Assembly (NCBI GenBank): GCA_037783415.1
Contig: JAZGTN010000085.1
Span: 3,901,501-3,965,500 of the forward strand
Length of the DNA stretch: 64,000 bases
Direction: 5' to 3'
Source of the DNA: Leptasterias polaris
Taxonomy: Eukaryota; Echinodermata; Asteroidea; Forcipulatida; Asteriidae
Positions within the stretch are counted from its first letter, which is position 1. Each line of letters opens with the position of its first letter. A program made the translations under genes and the position numbers. Below the pieces are notes generated by a model that was not told the DNA's origin, did not search any database, and worked only from the letters and a program-made list of their open reading frames with translations. Of the stretch, positions 22,774 to 33,600 are shown piece by piece.

Positions 22774-24363
22774 CCTGTGCATGATAGGCGACTTTGGACT
22801 TTGACAGGAAGAATTTAAACGTATCATTATCAACATGTGATCAAGGGAAAGGATCAATGACTTACTCTGCATTTCATATACAACTTCTTTATTGGTGAGG
22901 GCTTCTGAATGTGCCGCCTTCGCTGGTTCAACTTTCTTGACATGTAGCAGGTTTTTCAGCCATCCCTCGTTCTGATTGTCTCTAGAGTACGGTCTGAAAT
23001 CAGTGAAAAGTCAACAGTGATATTATTTTCATGTTTTAAAGGGGACTATCGTCATGATAGGCCTGTGGCTGTACATGGAATTATGAACTCTAACCCAGTT
23101 ACAGCATGCGCCTGCTAGCCATAATCAGATCTATGGCCAATGTGTGCCCTCTGGCATGTCTTATAAAGTAAAATCACCATATATTATTATCGCAATTTGT
23201 AATGAACAATGTTTTTGAGTAAATTTTCCCGATGTTAAAGCATTTACTTTCAACAAATATTGAAATTATTGTGCATGTGTTTCATTTTTTTTCTTTTGTT
23301 TTTTTATAGTTAAAATGGTAAGCCTAACTCAGTCCTAAAATTCATAGAAAAAAAGGGCAGTGAAGGATTCAATTGCAAAGCATCCTTTTAGTTTTAAGCA
23401 GCATCGTTTCCAAAATTGGGTGTGAACAAATTCTTAACTGTAATGTGTATGCGCCAAAGAGGGGGCTAGCGTTAATACCTATAACAAATATTATTTGACA
23501 TTAAATACAAAAAGAAAGAGGCACTGAATTAAAAACATACATGTAGCCCTAAGGGAACTTCATTTATTTATGTGCTACTGCCATGGACAGATAGAGGTAC
23601 CGGTAGATAGGATAAGAAACCTTCAATGACTACTGCCATAAAAACATGGCTAAGCAGATTCTGGGATGCCAGTCAAACTTAGATTTGTTAGAAATAGAAT
23701 AGATTTGATTATAAATAAAAGCCCGGTTCATACTTCCTGCGAATGCGAATGCGATACAAATTTTGACGTCACAGATTCGCAACATATTTCTGAAGAGTTG
23801 AGATGTGCTCAACTCCTGCGAAACATTTGCAGCAGAAACAGAGCTGTGACTTCAAAATTCGCTACGCATTCGCAGGAAGTTGGAACGGGCTTCAGAGATG
23901 GTTAAACAATTTTTAATAAAGCCTTAAAGGTGACATTTGGCCGGTAACCTTATTCTGGTAGGCATAACTTTACAATGTTTAGCTACTCTTTGTGCTATGC
24001 ATCTCTGGTATAAAATTAGACCCAGATTCATTCAACATCAAAACCTCTCATTATTTCGCCCCACACGCCCCAAAACTCAAGAGTCAAGTCAAGAGCAAAA
24101 ATCAGTAGGCCTATCACTAGTAGTAGTGCACAACAGTTACACAGAGACACGGGTGAGTGATTAGTGAACAGACTTTTGCCAAAATTAAAAATCACATTTT
24201 AGTTGTAACCAACGATGCTAACCAAGTGGAAGTGACTGAGATATAAATTTAAAGTTTGTTCTAAAAAACGGTACCTTTGCAGAGCCTGTGCATGTTTAAC
24301 AATCCCTGCATTCCGCAGAAACTGTGAAGAGCGAAGTAGCAAATGCCGTCCATTAATCGCCAT
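15608..24363 (-). CDS. NIPSNAP: NIPSNAP-family mitochondrial protein (NIPSNAP1/2-like), complete
   Basis: Ten exons on the minus strand join in frame to give 281 residues, close to the vertebrate NIPSNAP1/2 length. Exons: 24363-24275, 22993-22866, 22239-22194, 21944-21850, 20654-20584, 19583-19443, 18012-17981, 17532-17438, 16709-16626, 15672-15608. The first 30 residues lack acidic residues and carry Arg/Lys, as expected for a mitochondrial presequence. Family hallmarks are [77 protein letters not shown] and the C-terminal [15 protein letters not shown]. The protein should fold as two ferredoxin-like NIPSNAP domains (about 68-165 and 180-281). Vertebrate relatives act in mitochondria and have been linked to mitophagy signalling. 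An in-frame upstream ATG at 24429 is less likely because it adds a non-basic extension. NIPSNAP1 and NIPSNAP2 cannot be told apart. Confidence 0.93.
16230..16605. repeat. Degenerate ~65-bp tandem repeat in NIPSNAP intron 9
   Basis: Four to five diverged units each carry GACAATGTTTTAGGG-like, GGCAGGCAGCCC-like and ACGATCTATG-like words followed by TCTTGTT or similar. Unit length varies. It lies next to the donor of exon 9 and is non-coding. Confidence 0.65.
16626..16709 (-). CDS. NIPSNAP: NIPSNAP exon 9
   Basis: Encodes [20 protein letters not shown] and DRCVAYT. Matches the NIPSNAP segment of type YKDL..R...R..AW...GWD. Canonical GT and AG borders. Confidence 0.9.
17438..17532 (-). CDS. NIPSNAP: NIPSNAP exon 8
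   Basis: Encodes [20 protein letters not shown] and [11 protein letters not shown]. The HHIW motif is typical of the second NIPSNAP domain. Confidence 0.92.
17981..18012 (-). CDS. NIPSNAP: NIPSNAP exon 7 (32-bp micro-exon)
   Basis: Encodes [10 protein letters not shown] plus two bases of the next Trp codon. It has a GTTGCAG acceptor and a GTGAGT donor, and bridges the frames of exons 6 and 8 exactly. Confidence 0.88.
18596..18752 (-). mobile_element. tRNA-containing retroposon, family C fragment
   Basis: Plus strand order is AATAAACCACAAGGGAAACC, GGGGTTGAACAAAGAAAAAT, then an antisense tRNA-like segment ending GCTCTACCAACTGAGC. The LINE at 18766 inserted directly behind it. Confidence 0.7.
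18766..19359 (+). mobile_element. 5'-truncated L1/Tx1-like LINE with 13-bp TSD
   Basis: The frame starts [20 protein letters not shown] and continues with [18 protein letters not shown], the Cys/His cluster of the zinc-binding region at the C-terminus of L1/Tx1-type reverse transcriptases. The ORF ends at 19207 and is followed by a 3' UTR and an A-rich tail. AAGATGGAAAACA flanks both ends (18753-18765 and 19360-19372), proving a retrotransposition event by target-primed reverse transcription. It lies antisense in NIPSNAP intron 6, 70 bp downstream of the exon 6 donor. Confidence 0.88.
19443..19583 (-). CDS. NIPSNAP: NIPSNAP exon 6
   Basis: 47 codons including [17 protein letters not shown] and [11 protein letters not shown], matching the centre of NIPSNAP proteins. 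Phase 0 at both ends. Confidence 0.93.
20280..20570 (-). repeat. Dispersed repeat R1, second copy
   Basis: Holds TTTCGACCGTAGCAGAGTC with TTTCTCGAAGTCTAAATG, and an inverted partner TTTAGAGAAAAACTCTGCTA about 90 bp on, so it is nearly palindromic. The segment AGAATTAGCTGTTGCAAACC also recurs, inverted, at about 49055-49075. Confidence 0.55.
20584..20654 (-). CDS. NIPSNAP: NIPSNAP exon 5
   Basis: Encodes [20 protein letters not shown] and EDK. It corresponds to the LWRF-type strand after the DQA motif. Ends in phase 0. Confidence 0.9.
20765..21399. mobile_element. CAGGGCTC-TIR element, second copy, interrupted
   Basis: Ends are CAGGGCTCAAATTT and TTTCGAGCCCTG, with CATTA and CATTC flanks. 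Interior words (ACTGGACCAG, ACAAGACCAGA, TTTACTGGCC) match 11508-11923. A retroposon of family C sits inside at 20947-21285 with its own 12-bp TSD. Confidence 0.75.
20947..21285 (+). mobile_element. tRNA-containing retroposon, family C, full copy
   Basis: About 339 bp flanked by AAAAGATATTTG (20935-20946 and 21286-21297). It begins ATTTTGGGTTGAACAAAG and ends GATTTTGGGTTGAACAAGG plus an A run, so the two ends repeat each other. Antisense tRNA-like sequence with box A (TAGCTCAGTTGGTAGAGC on the minus strand) and box B (GGTTCAAATCC) occupies about 20969-21044. The body contains GTCTCCCTATTTTGTCAATA and CCACAAGGGAAACTGACTGG. Confidence 0.8.
21410..21620. repeat. Dispersed GCTTAC-rich repeat
   Basis: ATGGCTCTGCTTAC, AAGCGTATTT, GTTAG and CATTCTTCG plus TTACACAGCT occur in the same order at about 38729-38885. 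It resembles the wider echinoderm-style family whose ends read GGGCCCAATTTCATAGA. Confidence 0.55.
21850..21944 (-). CDS. NIPSNAP: NIPSNAP exon 4
   Basis: Encodes [20 protein letters not shown] and [11 protein letters not shown]. The GSW..FGDQDQA motif is diagnostic. Confidence 0.93.
22194..22239 (-). CDS. NIPSNAP: NIPSNAP exon 3
   Basis: Encodes [14 protein letters not shown]. The acceptor is TTCTTTCAG and the donor GTAAGT. Confidence 0.9.
22670..22772 (+). repeat. (CAA)n microsatellite in NIPSNAP intron 2
   Basis: About 100 bp of CAA repeats with one AAA interruption near the left end. It reads as UUG repeats in the NIPSNAP pre-mRNA. The long glutamine or cysteine ORFs across it are artefacts. 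Confidence 0.97.
22866..22993 (-). CDS. NIPSNAP: NIPSNAP exon 2
   Basis: Encodes [30 protein letters not shown] and [10 protein letters not shown], matching the SRD...GWL...VRKVDP..DAHS region of the family. Confidence 0.92.
23100..23715. other. NIPSNAP intron 1 sequence, nothing recognised
   Basis: AT-rich intronic sequence without an identifiable repeat or exon. Confidence 0.4.
23720..23892. mobile_element. Short MITE in NIPSNAP intron 1
   Basis: The left end AAGCCCGGTTCATACTTCC plus TGCGAATGCG is mirrored on the right by CGCATTCGCAGGAAGT plus AACGGGCTT. GACGTCAC and GTGACTTC form the next inner pair. About 170 bp, non-coding. The GCCCGTTCATACTTCC style suggests PIF/Harbinger, but the TSD is unclear. 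Confidence 0.7.
24275..24363 (-). CDS. NIPSNAP: NIPSNAP exon 1 (mitochondrial presequence)
   Basis: Starts ATG and encodes [20 protein letters not shown] plus IVKHAQALQ, an amphipathic, basic stretch. The donor is GTACCG, the weakest in the gene. Confidence 0.87.
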
Positions 24364-24552
24364 TTTTGCAGAAGTTTTTAGCAGTAAAGTGAGTAAAGCG
24401 CCACCAAGTGGTAGATATTCGCCAATCAAGTCGTGTTGCTAAGTGATTTCACACGGAAAGGACTTCGTGCAGTTTGGAAGATTTACTATTGAGAAATTTT
24501 ACCCTATTTTCTTCATTTTAAGTTTTGTTTAGTCAAAGAAATATTTGTCAAG
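24364..24552. promoter_or_regulatory. Bidirectional promoter between NIPSNAP and CFAP73
   Basis: Only 189 bp separate the two start codons, so both 5' UTRs and core promoters must lie here. It holds a CCAAT box at 24422-24426, a GTTGCTAAG word at 24435-24443 that resembles half of an RFX X-box (RFX factors drive ciliary genes), and an ETS-like CGGAAA at 24454-24459. No TATA box is evident. Motif functions are inferred. Confidence 0.7.
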
Positions 24553-24608
24553 ATGACTGTGAGTTTAGAAGAGTACTTCAGGACGACATTTGAGGACAAG
24601 CTCCTCGT
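24553..24608 (+). CDS. CFAP73: CFAP73 exon 1
   Basis: Encodes MTVSLEEYFRTTFEDKLL plus two bases of a Val codon. The donor is GTAAGT. The EEYF motif opens both CFAP73 and CCDC42 proteins. Confidence 0.88.
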
Positions 24609-27600
24609 GTAAGTGAAACATTTGCTGAAGTTTTTATCGAAGTAGCCTAGCTGTCATTTTTAATTTTTAATTTGTGACACACTTGACTTGTTTGTTGAAA
24701 AACTTGTATTGTTTTGTTAATTTTTTATTTTTTCCTTAGATATTGATTTAACCCTTTCAATACCGCATTTTTTCTAGGGGTCACACTGCTGTGTACCGCA
24801 TTTGTTAAAGCAACGTGCAGTGTTCACATTTTTTCAATCTTGATTTTCTGTGTGAAGACATACATGTATTTTTGTGGAAAAACTTTATGCATACAATTTG
24901 TAGCTTATGAAATGAACTTTTATATGATGTCAAATTTGTATACATTATCTTTATGTCCTTTGTCACCTCGATCGGCACGAATGGGTCGAGGTCCGCCGGG
25001 TCCACGCCCAAGCCCACGGCGTTGAACGGGTGCCGTGCTCGGTCCAGCTACCGGTATATCGTCAGGATAGTTGTCATAATTGAACATGCCTGGCGACGAA
25101 ACATCACGAGTTTCATCTGAATCTTCACTAGGTTCTTCTTCAGATATTTCCGAGTCCAATTCGGAGTCACTTACGACAAATAATTCAACCAAAACCTCCA
25201 GGTCACGAACAGCCATGATGGTGATTTTTTGTCGGGAAAACGGAAGCGTGAAATCTGGAAGTACTGCTGCATGCAATGTAATTTTTCTCGGAATATCGTA
25301 ATGGCGACCCCCTATACAATACACACCATTGTGAAGCTCGATAAACAAGCTACCCGTCTATATAAAGGTCAACAGCAGAGGGCGCCAAACAAAATAATTA
25401 CAGGCTCTCAAACGCCGCTGCTTTTTGTGTCGAGTAAACTCGACATTGGTACGGAAGCAACACACGGCGCACTGTCGAGTAAACTCGACAATGGTATTGA
25501 AAGGGTTAAATAAATTTAGTGGGTGACTGTGTAACAATACAAACGTAAAGTTGCAAAATAGTAACATCACTATTTATCTTAAAATGTTACTTTGTTGCAA
25601 GAATTTGTTACGAAAACAAAACAATATTTTAGTTTAATATAAGGCAATTGTATTTAATAAGATTAAACAATCATCATGTCATCCATCAATTGTCAATCAG
25701 ATTCAATCATCATTTCATCATGTCATTGTCAATGTCATGTGTATGCGGAGGACAAAAGACAGTGACAAGTTATGGTGTCTAACAATAACAGAACAACGAG
25801 TGTCCAAAATCTTTTGTTTGGTTCACGTAGCTGTTTAACAGATATTTATAAACACTTTCTATGAAGTTAAATTAATCAATTCTGAACAGAATATAGCTTT
25901 GAAAAATGCTTTCAACTTCATAGTAATTCACTCTTGTTCAAGGGGCTACAGATTTGTTTATTTTCAAAGCTCGTTGCCATCTGTGTCTCAGGTCAGGGTT
26001 TGAACTTTCTGGACGGACCTAAAACTCAGAAAAAGTGAAGTTCAATCAAAGATTGTTCAACAAGTGTTCGAAAAAGTCAAATCTGCATTTTATACCATGA
26101 GACTGAGAGTGTTTGTTTAAGATCTTTTGACTTATGTCTTTAAAATTGTTTATCCATTTTAAAGGGTGTAATATAATTATTCTTGGTGCCATTATTTTTC
26201 TAGTATTTGTTTATCGTTGTATTATTTTCAATCCATTTATTTTCCCATCATGTCCACGTATGTCTCTCAGATTCGTACAAAATTGGTAGTTGATATTTTA
26301 GCCAAAATATATAATTATACTCTCTCAAGTGGGTCAGGCTTTTTTGGGGATGTGAGAAGAAACAAAGACAAAGTTATAAACCACAAGGGGAACTGACTCG
26401 GTAATTGTAAATAATTGTGGATGAACAAAGAAGAATTGACTACAGCGGGATTTGAACGATGCTCTGCCAACTGAGCTATGCACATAATGATAGTGGTCTC
26501 CCTAATTTGTCATTATTTTTTTTTATTGGATGGGGGGGGGGGGGGGCTTTTTAGAACTATCGATCATTCAAAATCAGGTGGGGGGTTTTTGGTTCTGAAA
26601 CTTAGGTATGGTCCTTTTCAAAATGTTTACTACAGGATTTAACTATTTTTGTCTGTTTTAATTTCCCACCCTGTTTAGTAAAATGCCAGAGCGTGAAGAT
26701 GACCATCTTACCCCAGCAACCAGACTGCTTGAGAAACGCAGAGAGATGTCTGAGGTTGAACAAGCATTGGCCGCCCAGAAAGAGGTAAGTTTCATTCTGT
26801 TTAAACTCAACATCGACTTCAATATCCCTCCTACAATCAGTTCACTTTGTTCAAAAACCAATTAGTTGCACGGAAGTCCCCAAAGTTGTAATTTTGTGGA
26901 ATTTGGAAGAACATTGGCGTATCAATGTAATGCACTTCCACGCAATAGACACAATCAGCGACTGCAGTCACATGACCCATAGTGGGTATACAATGTAAAC
27001 AAACCAAGCAAGCAGGGCACAGCATGAATAGAAACGCATCAAGCACTTCTGCCATAAGGTGAGAAGCAGCCATCCTTTTCCATGCTCACTGTGCATTACT
27101 TGCTTGGTTTTATCACATTGTATATACCCACTATGAGTCATGTGACTCCAGTCGCCGATTGTGTCTTTTCCACAGCAGATTGTGGAATTGGAAAAACGTT
27201 TGTGCGAGTCGGAAGAAGTTCCACTTCCACCAACCACATCAGACTGTGGAATTTTCCATACATGTAGTTCCATGACATCTGGGAAAACACGTAAGATACT
27301 GAGAGAGAGAGAAGCAGGCCAGTTCAACATGGTCCTGCAGTATTATGTGCAACACTATGTATGGGTGGGACTTTGCATCTGGAGTTTCATCTTTTAGAGG
27401 GCAAGCAATTTTTATTTTGCAAAGGGCGCTGCCATTAGAAAATCTTAAAGTCTACGGGAATCTTTTGAAGGGGCACCAAGGCCAAGGCCAAGACCAGGGG
27501 CATCAGGGCCATGGCCTCCGTGTAAATCCAGGCCTGCTTTGTTTATTTTACAGTGGAATATTGTGTAAACAATAATTTCAACATGAGTTCTCTAGGACTT

Positions 27601-30600
27601 GGCCAGTAGGCTATAAACCACTGTGTTTATCCTTTCTTAAGGGTGTGTACAACATTGGTAAATTGTCAAAGACCAGTATCCACACTTGATGTGACCCAAC
27701 GTAATACATGAAATAACAAACCTGTGAAAGTTTAAGCTCAATCAGTCTTCAGAGTCATGAGAAAACAGTGAAAAACCCCATGATTTAACTTTTCTCAAAC
27801 ATCTGAATTTATCCTGCAGGATAAAGACTATTGTTTTACTCATTTCCTAAAAACTATGGCATTTCAAGCAAAACTATTTCAAGGGATGTTTTCCCCCGTG
27901 ACCATCTTTATACCATGTAAGTTATGTGCAAATCTGTGAACAATATTCAATCTTACCAATGTTGTACTTGACCCTTTAACGCAAAATTAATCTTTTTGCA
28001 TTTTTTTTTTTTTCTCAGGAGTTTCAGATGAAGATGGAGAGTCTGCAACAGAGAAGAGAGGAACTTGACAGGAAAGAATACCAGCTTAAGGAATCTCTTC
28101 TCAAGTTCGATAAATTCCTCAAGGTCAGATTAATGTTTTTATTTTACAAATCTATAAATTATAATTGTTGTCATTATGGTCTACATGTAGACGACGATAG
28201 TTATTCTAGTCATTATTGAAGTCACTGAGCAATTAGCTTGGCCGAATTCGAACCCACAACCTTGTTATTGCCAGTCCTTCAATCTAACCACTTGACCACA
28301 GTGACACACCGTATTTGCGTGCATATTGTATCGTAAAAATTGTTTTGTATATATATGTTTTTCTGATAGGCTATGTGTTTATCCTTTAAAATTTCATTTC
28401 ATAAAAATGCCATTATCTGTATATTTTGTGTTGCATTTCAAAACTGTTTCAATTTACTAATTAATTTTTTTCATTTCAGAATATAGTCAGTCTTTAGATT
28501 GTCATTTATTTATGGGGGAAGACACTTTCTGTAGATCATGTAACCTTTGTTTACAAAAAGAATGGCCTTGTACATTCCAGGGCCTTTCTGGCAGGCAAGA
28601 TTCTACACTGGCCATATGGGAAATTTGAAATTTGGTGTCGTAATTCCCACATAAGTTCAAGAATTGTAAAAGTAACAGCTGGACGAGTTTTGAGATGTGC
28701 CCCTTTCTTCATATCAAAATTTGTTACAAAACAGACAGTGCAATCTCCATAAAATGTTGAAAGATTTATTGTTTTCTTCCCTTGAGCTGTTACAAATCAT
28801 GCCTGCAGGAAGTCCAGAGGCTCTTATGGCTCTTTTGTATTATGTCACTGGTTACATTGTCTTTACGTGTTGTGCTTATAAATTGCATTGTACTGTGTGT
28901 ATTATTAAAAGGAAAGTTGACTCAAACAAATCTAAGCCATTTGCCCTTAGATGTCTGTCTTTGTAATCGATGATTTAAACCATTGTTGTTTTTGAATATT
29001 TCTTTATTTTTGTTTGCCACTGTATTTTTATTGTTATATTATACATGAAATGTGGTTATTTTGTACAATTGTTTTTCTCTTTCTTTTATCTTGCATAGTG
29101 TAAACTTTTAACCCGTATTTTCATCAAATGTTCTTTTTGCTGTTGACATGGTTGAGCCTCTGTCTGTGTGTATTCTTCCATTGTATTTTCATTTTTCTCA
29201 TGTATTGGAATTATATATGCTGCCACCGTGTTTGTCATGTTCCTTATGTGCTATAACAAACAAGAATACCTCAATCTCATTACACCCAAACGGTGCCAGA
29301 CCATTTTGCCTTCTTGGTCCTGGAGTGCATGGGTGACCTCCATGGATAGGTTAAGCAGGATTTATTTAACAGTATATGTTCAACTTTTTAATCTCAGGAT
29401 AGAAACAATCTTAGGCCTACACTTGTAATATCACTAAATACTTGATTTAATTGACGACTTGTGTACTTCAAAATTATATGGAAGTCACTTTTAATTTTTA
29501 AACAGTCATATTTTTTTTTTACCTAAATTAAGTTGGATATGTTTTTTAAATATCTCCTCAGAGTCTTCTAGGGCCTATAAAGTGAAATGTTTTCAGTTGT
29601 TTTCTACAATTATTGTAAAGAAAATTATATCAAAGCAAGTTCAAGGCAACATTTTAAGTACATGTTACATTAGGTTATTTAAAAGGCTTATTTTTTTCTG
29701 ATAATTGATTTTAAGAATCTTAATATTTGACAGGAAAATGATTCCAAGCGTGCCAGAGCTGTCAAGAAAGCATTTGACGAGAGAGAATTGAGAAAGTCTA
29801 AAGAGAAAGAAATCTTCAGGTGAGAGTAAATTAATCACGGGGTTTGAGTTTAAAGGATAAGGAAAAGCTTATCAAGTAATCTGAAAAAGTAACAGACAAA
29901 ATGTTAAGGCGATGTTGCCCACTGAAAGAATGGCTTTCAATTCCATTCAATTAATCTTTATTATATCCCCAAAAGATAGTTAAAAAGCTCCCTTATAGTA
30001 AAAACATTGAAACATTAATAACATATTTAATAGCTTCCTAGGCAGTATAATGCACTGAGTGCCCAAAGCGTGTTGTGGTAGAGCAGTCAAGCCCACTGGA
30101 CTCAAGCTTTGGTGTTTACAATCAGCAGTGTGTGTGGGAGTCTCGGTCTCGGTCTCGGTCTAGCTCTCAACCTATAGATGGATTGCAATAGACGTCATTG
30201 GCCGCCATCTTTGATGAATTGTGCACGCGTGAAGAGCTATTATTGGCTGAGAGTCGTGCGTAGCGCGTACACGCGTGCACTTTTCCATTGTTTTACATCA
30301 AAGATGGCGGTCAATGACGCGTTTTGCAATCAATCTATAAGCAAGACACTTGACCATAAGTGCTTCATTCTTCACATGGGGCGTAAAGCTGGCTTGTATT
30401 AAAGGCACTGAACACGTTTTGTAATTGTCAAAGACCAGTATTCTCACTTGATGTATCCCAACATATGCATAAAATAACAAACCTGTGAAAATTTGGGCTC
30501 AATTGGTCATTGAAGTTGCAAGAAAATGATGAAAGAACAAACACACTTGTTGTACAAATTAGTGTGCTTTCAGATAGGAATAAAAGGCTTCTGGCCAGAA

Positions 30601-33600
30601 GTCTTTTATTATTTTAGTGAGAAATTACCTCTTTCTCAAAAACTACGTTACTTCAGAGGGAGTCGTTTCTCACAATGTTTTATACTATCAACAGCTCTCC
30701 GTTGCTCGTTATTACCAAGTAAGTTTTTCTGCTAATATATATTTTGAGTAATTACCAAACGTGTACAGTGCCTTTAAATACAGGCCTCTGATTCTTTGCG
30801 GAGGCACTAGAGGCAATTGCCTCTGTTACCCCTGGTCATTGCCTTGGTGCCCCTTGTTTTGTTATAGAGATGCCCTTTTAAAAAGAGAACATATCTTGGT
30901 CATTGATGCCCTTTCCCTTTCCATCCCCTGCCGTTTTGCTCGCAGCTGGAGTACCTTGCCTCGTGAGCTTGTTAACAATTTCATTTGTGCCTCCTTAACA
31001 TAATTTTTAATTTTTATAGGGTGTCATGGCCGAGTGGTTAAGAGCATCGGATTCAAGCTCTGGTGGTTTAGTCATCGGGGTGTGGGTTCGAGTCCCGGTC
31101 ATGACGCTTGTGTCCTTGAGCAAGACACTTTGCTATAATTGCTTCTCTTCACCCAGGGGTATAAATGGGTACCTGCAAGGGTAGAGGTTGATATTGTGTT
31201 TGAAAAAGCCTTCAGAGCGCCATCACGGCAGCCCGGGCTGTATACTCCCCAGGGAGCTGAGAAAGATTAAAGGATTGTTATTGGCCCAATGACCAGGGCA
31301 CTATTGTAAAGCGCATTGATGCGCTATATAAGAACTAGTTATTATTATTATTATTATGTAAACTTAAGACTCACTGATGTCTAGGGTTGCTTTTTTTAAG
31401 TATCACTGCGTTACTCTTTCTGTTTTTGTTTCTAAAGGCCTTTTTGATTGTTCTGTGATTTTTAATTGATCTTTAGTGTTGTTTGTTGTTTATCTGTGCC
31501 ATGTCTTGCCTTAATCTTCCTTGCTTTTGGGGGATTTTGGGAGACATAACGCCTTTTGGCGACAGTTAATTTTTTTACTTTTATGCTCTCCTGGGCATCC
31601 CACCGTTGTTTAACACTAGTTTTTAAAAACATTTCTTTAATGTTTGTATATGTATACTGGTGTACTTTTTGCCTGAATAAATATTATTATTATTATTATT
31701 ATTTCAAGAATGGGGCATCAGGCATGTAAAAACCACATTACAGTGCTTCAGGCAATCAGGATAGTCGATTGTGTACATGATTATTATTTTGCCCTACACC
31801 ATTTCATAATAAGCACTGGGGGTGGGGGTTATTGAAATAAAACTCCTCATGAAATGTTTTCCTTTCTTTAGATTACTGGATGAGAAGAAAGACCTCCAGG
31901 GGTCAAAGGATAAACTCCTTGGTCGTCTTAACAAACATAAAATCTATCACCGTTACTTGGAGAGAACGCTGGAGGCCGCTGAAGAATTTCATGAAATCCG
32001 GGAGATTATCGCTCGCTATGAGACGCTAGTCGCAACCCATAGTGTAAGTACAAAACCGTTTCCTGTGTTCTCCCCGCGCGAAAGCTGGCGTATCTTTGTT
32101 CTAAAGAAACTGTTAAGATCAAATTCACAAAATAATTCCAGATTACACAGTAGAGCTTTTAAAACCAAACCTAAACATTGAATAAAGAATTATTCAAGGC
32201 CCACTCGTAATCAAACTTCCAAACCGTATTGAGTTGTGCGTGTGCGGAATTCTGTTTCTTTGAATACTTTATTTTATTAAAGTTTATGGCTATAAAAACG
32301 ATACTATATTGTTGGGAAAGTAATATTCAGCAATAAAATATATATATGAAAGTAAAATAATTTTCACTAATCAGCGGAGAGCACCCCAATAATAAGACCT
32401 TTGTTTCGGGTTACTTGTAAACAATTAAGAAATTTACAAGTTAAATGTAAAATTTTACATCCACCATTCAAGGTAAACAATGCAAGTGTCATGACCTGGA
32501 TTCAAATATGCACTCTGCATCTCCGCCATTAGAGCTTGAATGTGATACTCGAGACCGCTCGGCCACAACATGCAATAAATGGCGTTGTAACAAGTCAAAT
32601 CACTGAACTTTTGGAAATAATGTAGAAAATAACTAAACACATCTCAAGCTTCACGTATTGACGCCTTTTTCATCCCTCTTCCTCCTGTCTCCTTCCTTGG
32701 AATTTCTTGACTCCTTAGGATCTGCTGGATAAGTCTCAAAAGACGCAAGATTCAGTGGAGAATGAAAGAGGAGCTCTGGTGAAGTTCACAGAAGAGAAGA
32801 ACAATGAGATCCTACATTATAACAACAAGCTTGCACAGTTACAGTCGAGGCTAGACAGGGCTCAGAGTGAAGCTGTCAAATGGTATGTAGGACGAAACCA
32901 GGTTCTGTACTGTGACAAAAAAAAGATACATACAGTATCAGGAGAATTACCACTAGGTTTCTCAGAAGTTTTACTGGACCGTCAAGATTTGTTTTAGGGA
33001 CAAATAATTCTTTATTTTGATATAAGTTACTGAACTGTGTAGGAGACGGACTGGACTTTGCAAAACTAAAGTTTTTGTGAGTAAATCTTTGAAAATATGT
33101 GTTTGGAAAAACACCTGACTTGCAGGACTTATTTGGTTGTAATGCAGTGGCCGAACCAGATAAGGGGATTGGGGGGGGGGGGGTTGGAGGCCCCCCCCCC
33201 TCTCAGAACCGTTGTCCCCTCTTGACACCCTATGAGATAGGAAAAAATACACAAATGTATGATTCGATATATTAAATAGCCCCACCAAATCATGTCTTTG
33301 TTTTGCCCAGGGTAACCGGTTTAGTCAGGGCGCCCCCCCCCCCACCTCAGAACCCTTGTTCCTCCCCCTCTTTCCCCCCAAACGAGATAAGAAAAATACA
33401 CAAATTAATGATTTGATACATTAAATAGGCCCCCAAAAATTGTGTCTTTGCCCCCGCTTGCTGTCTGTTTACGCCACTGTTTTGATGTTACTTTCACGGT
33501 GCTTTATTTACTGAATACTGGCCAGTGGTGCGGTGGGTATTTCAAACCCTACTTAACTATAGTGTTATTTTTACAGCCTGTCTGTATTAATTTTGTTTCT

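Noticed and set aside
22451..22872. Polyglutamine or polycysteine protein
   Set aside because: It is the (CAA)n microsatellite in NIPSNAP intron 2, with no splice or conservation support.
24364..24429. Upstream in-frame NIPSNAP start
   Set aside because: It would add a neutral hydrophobic extension before a good mitochondrial presequence and lies in the shared promoter, so the ATG at 24363 is preferred.
31018..31100. Functional tRNA-Ser/Leu gene
   Set aside because: The head continues into a SINE body, and the acceptor stem does not close.
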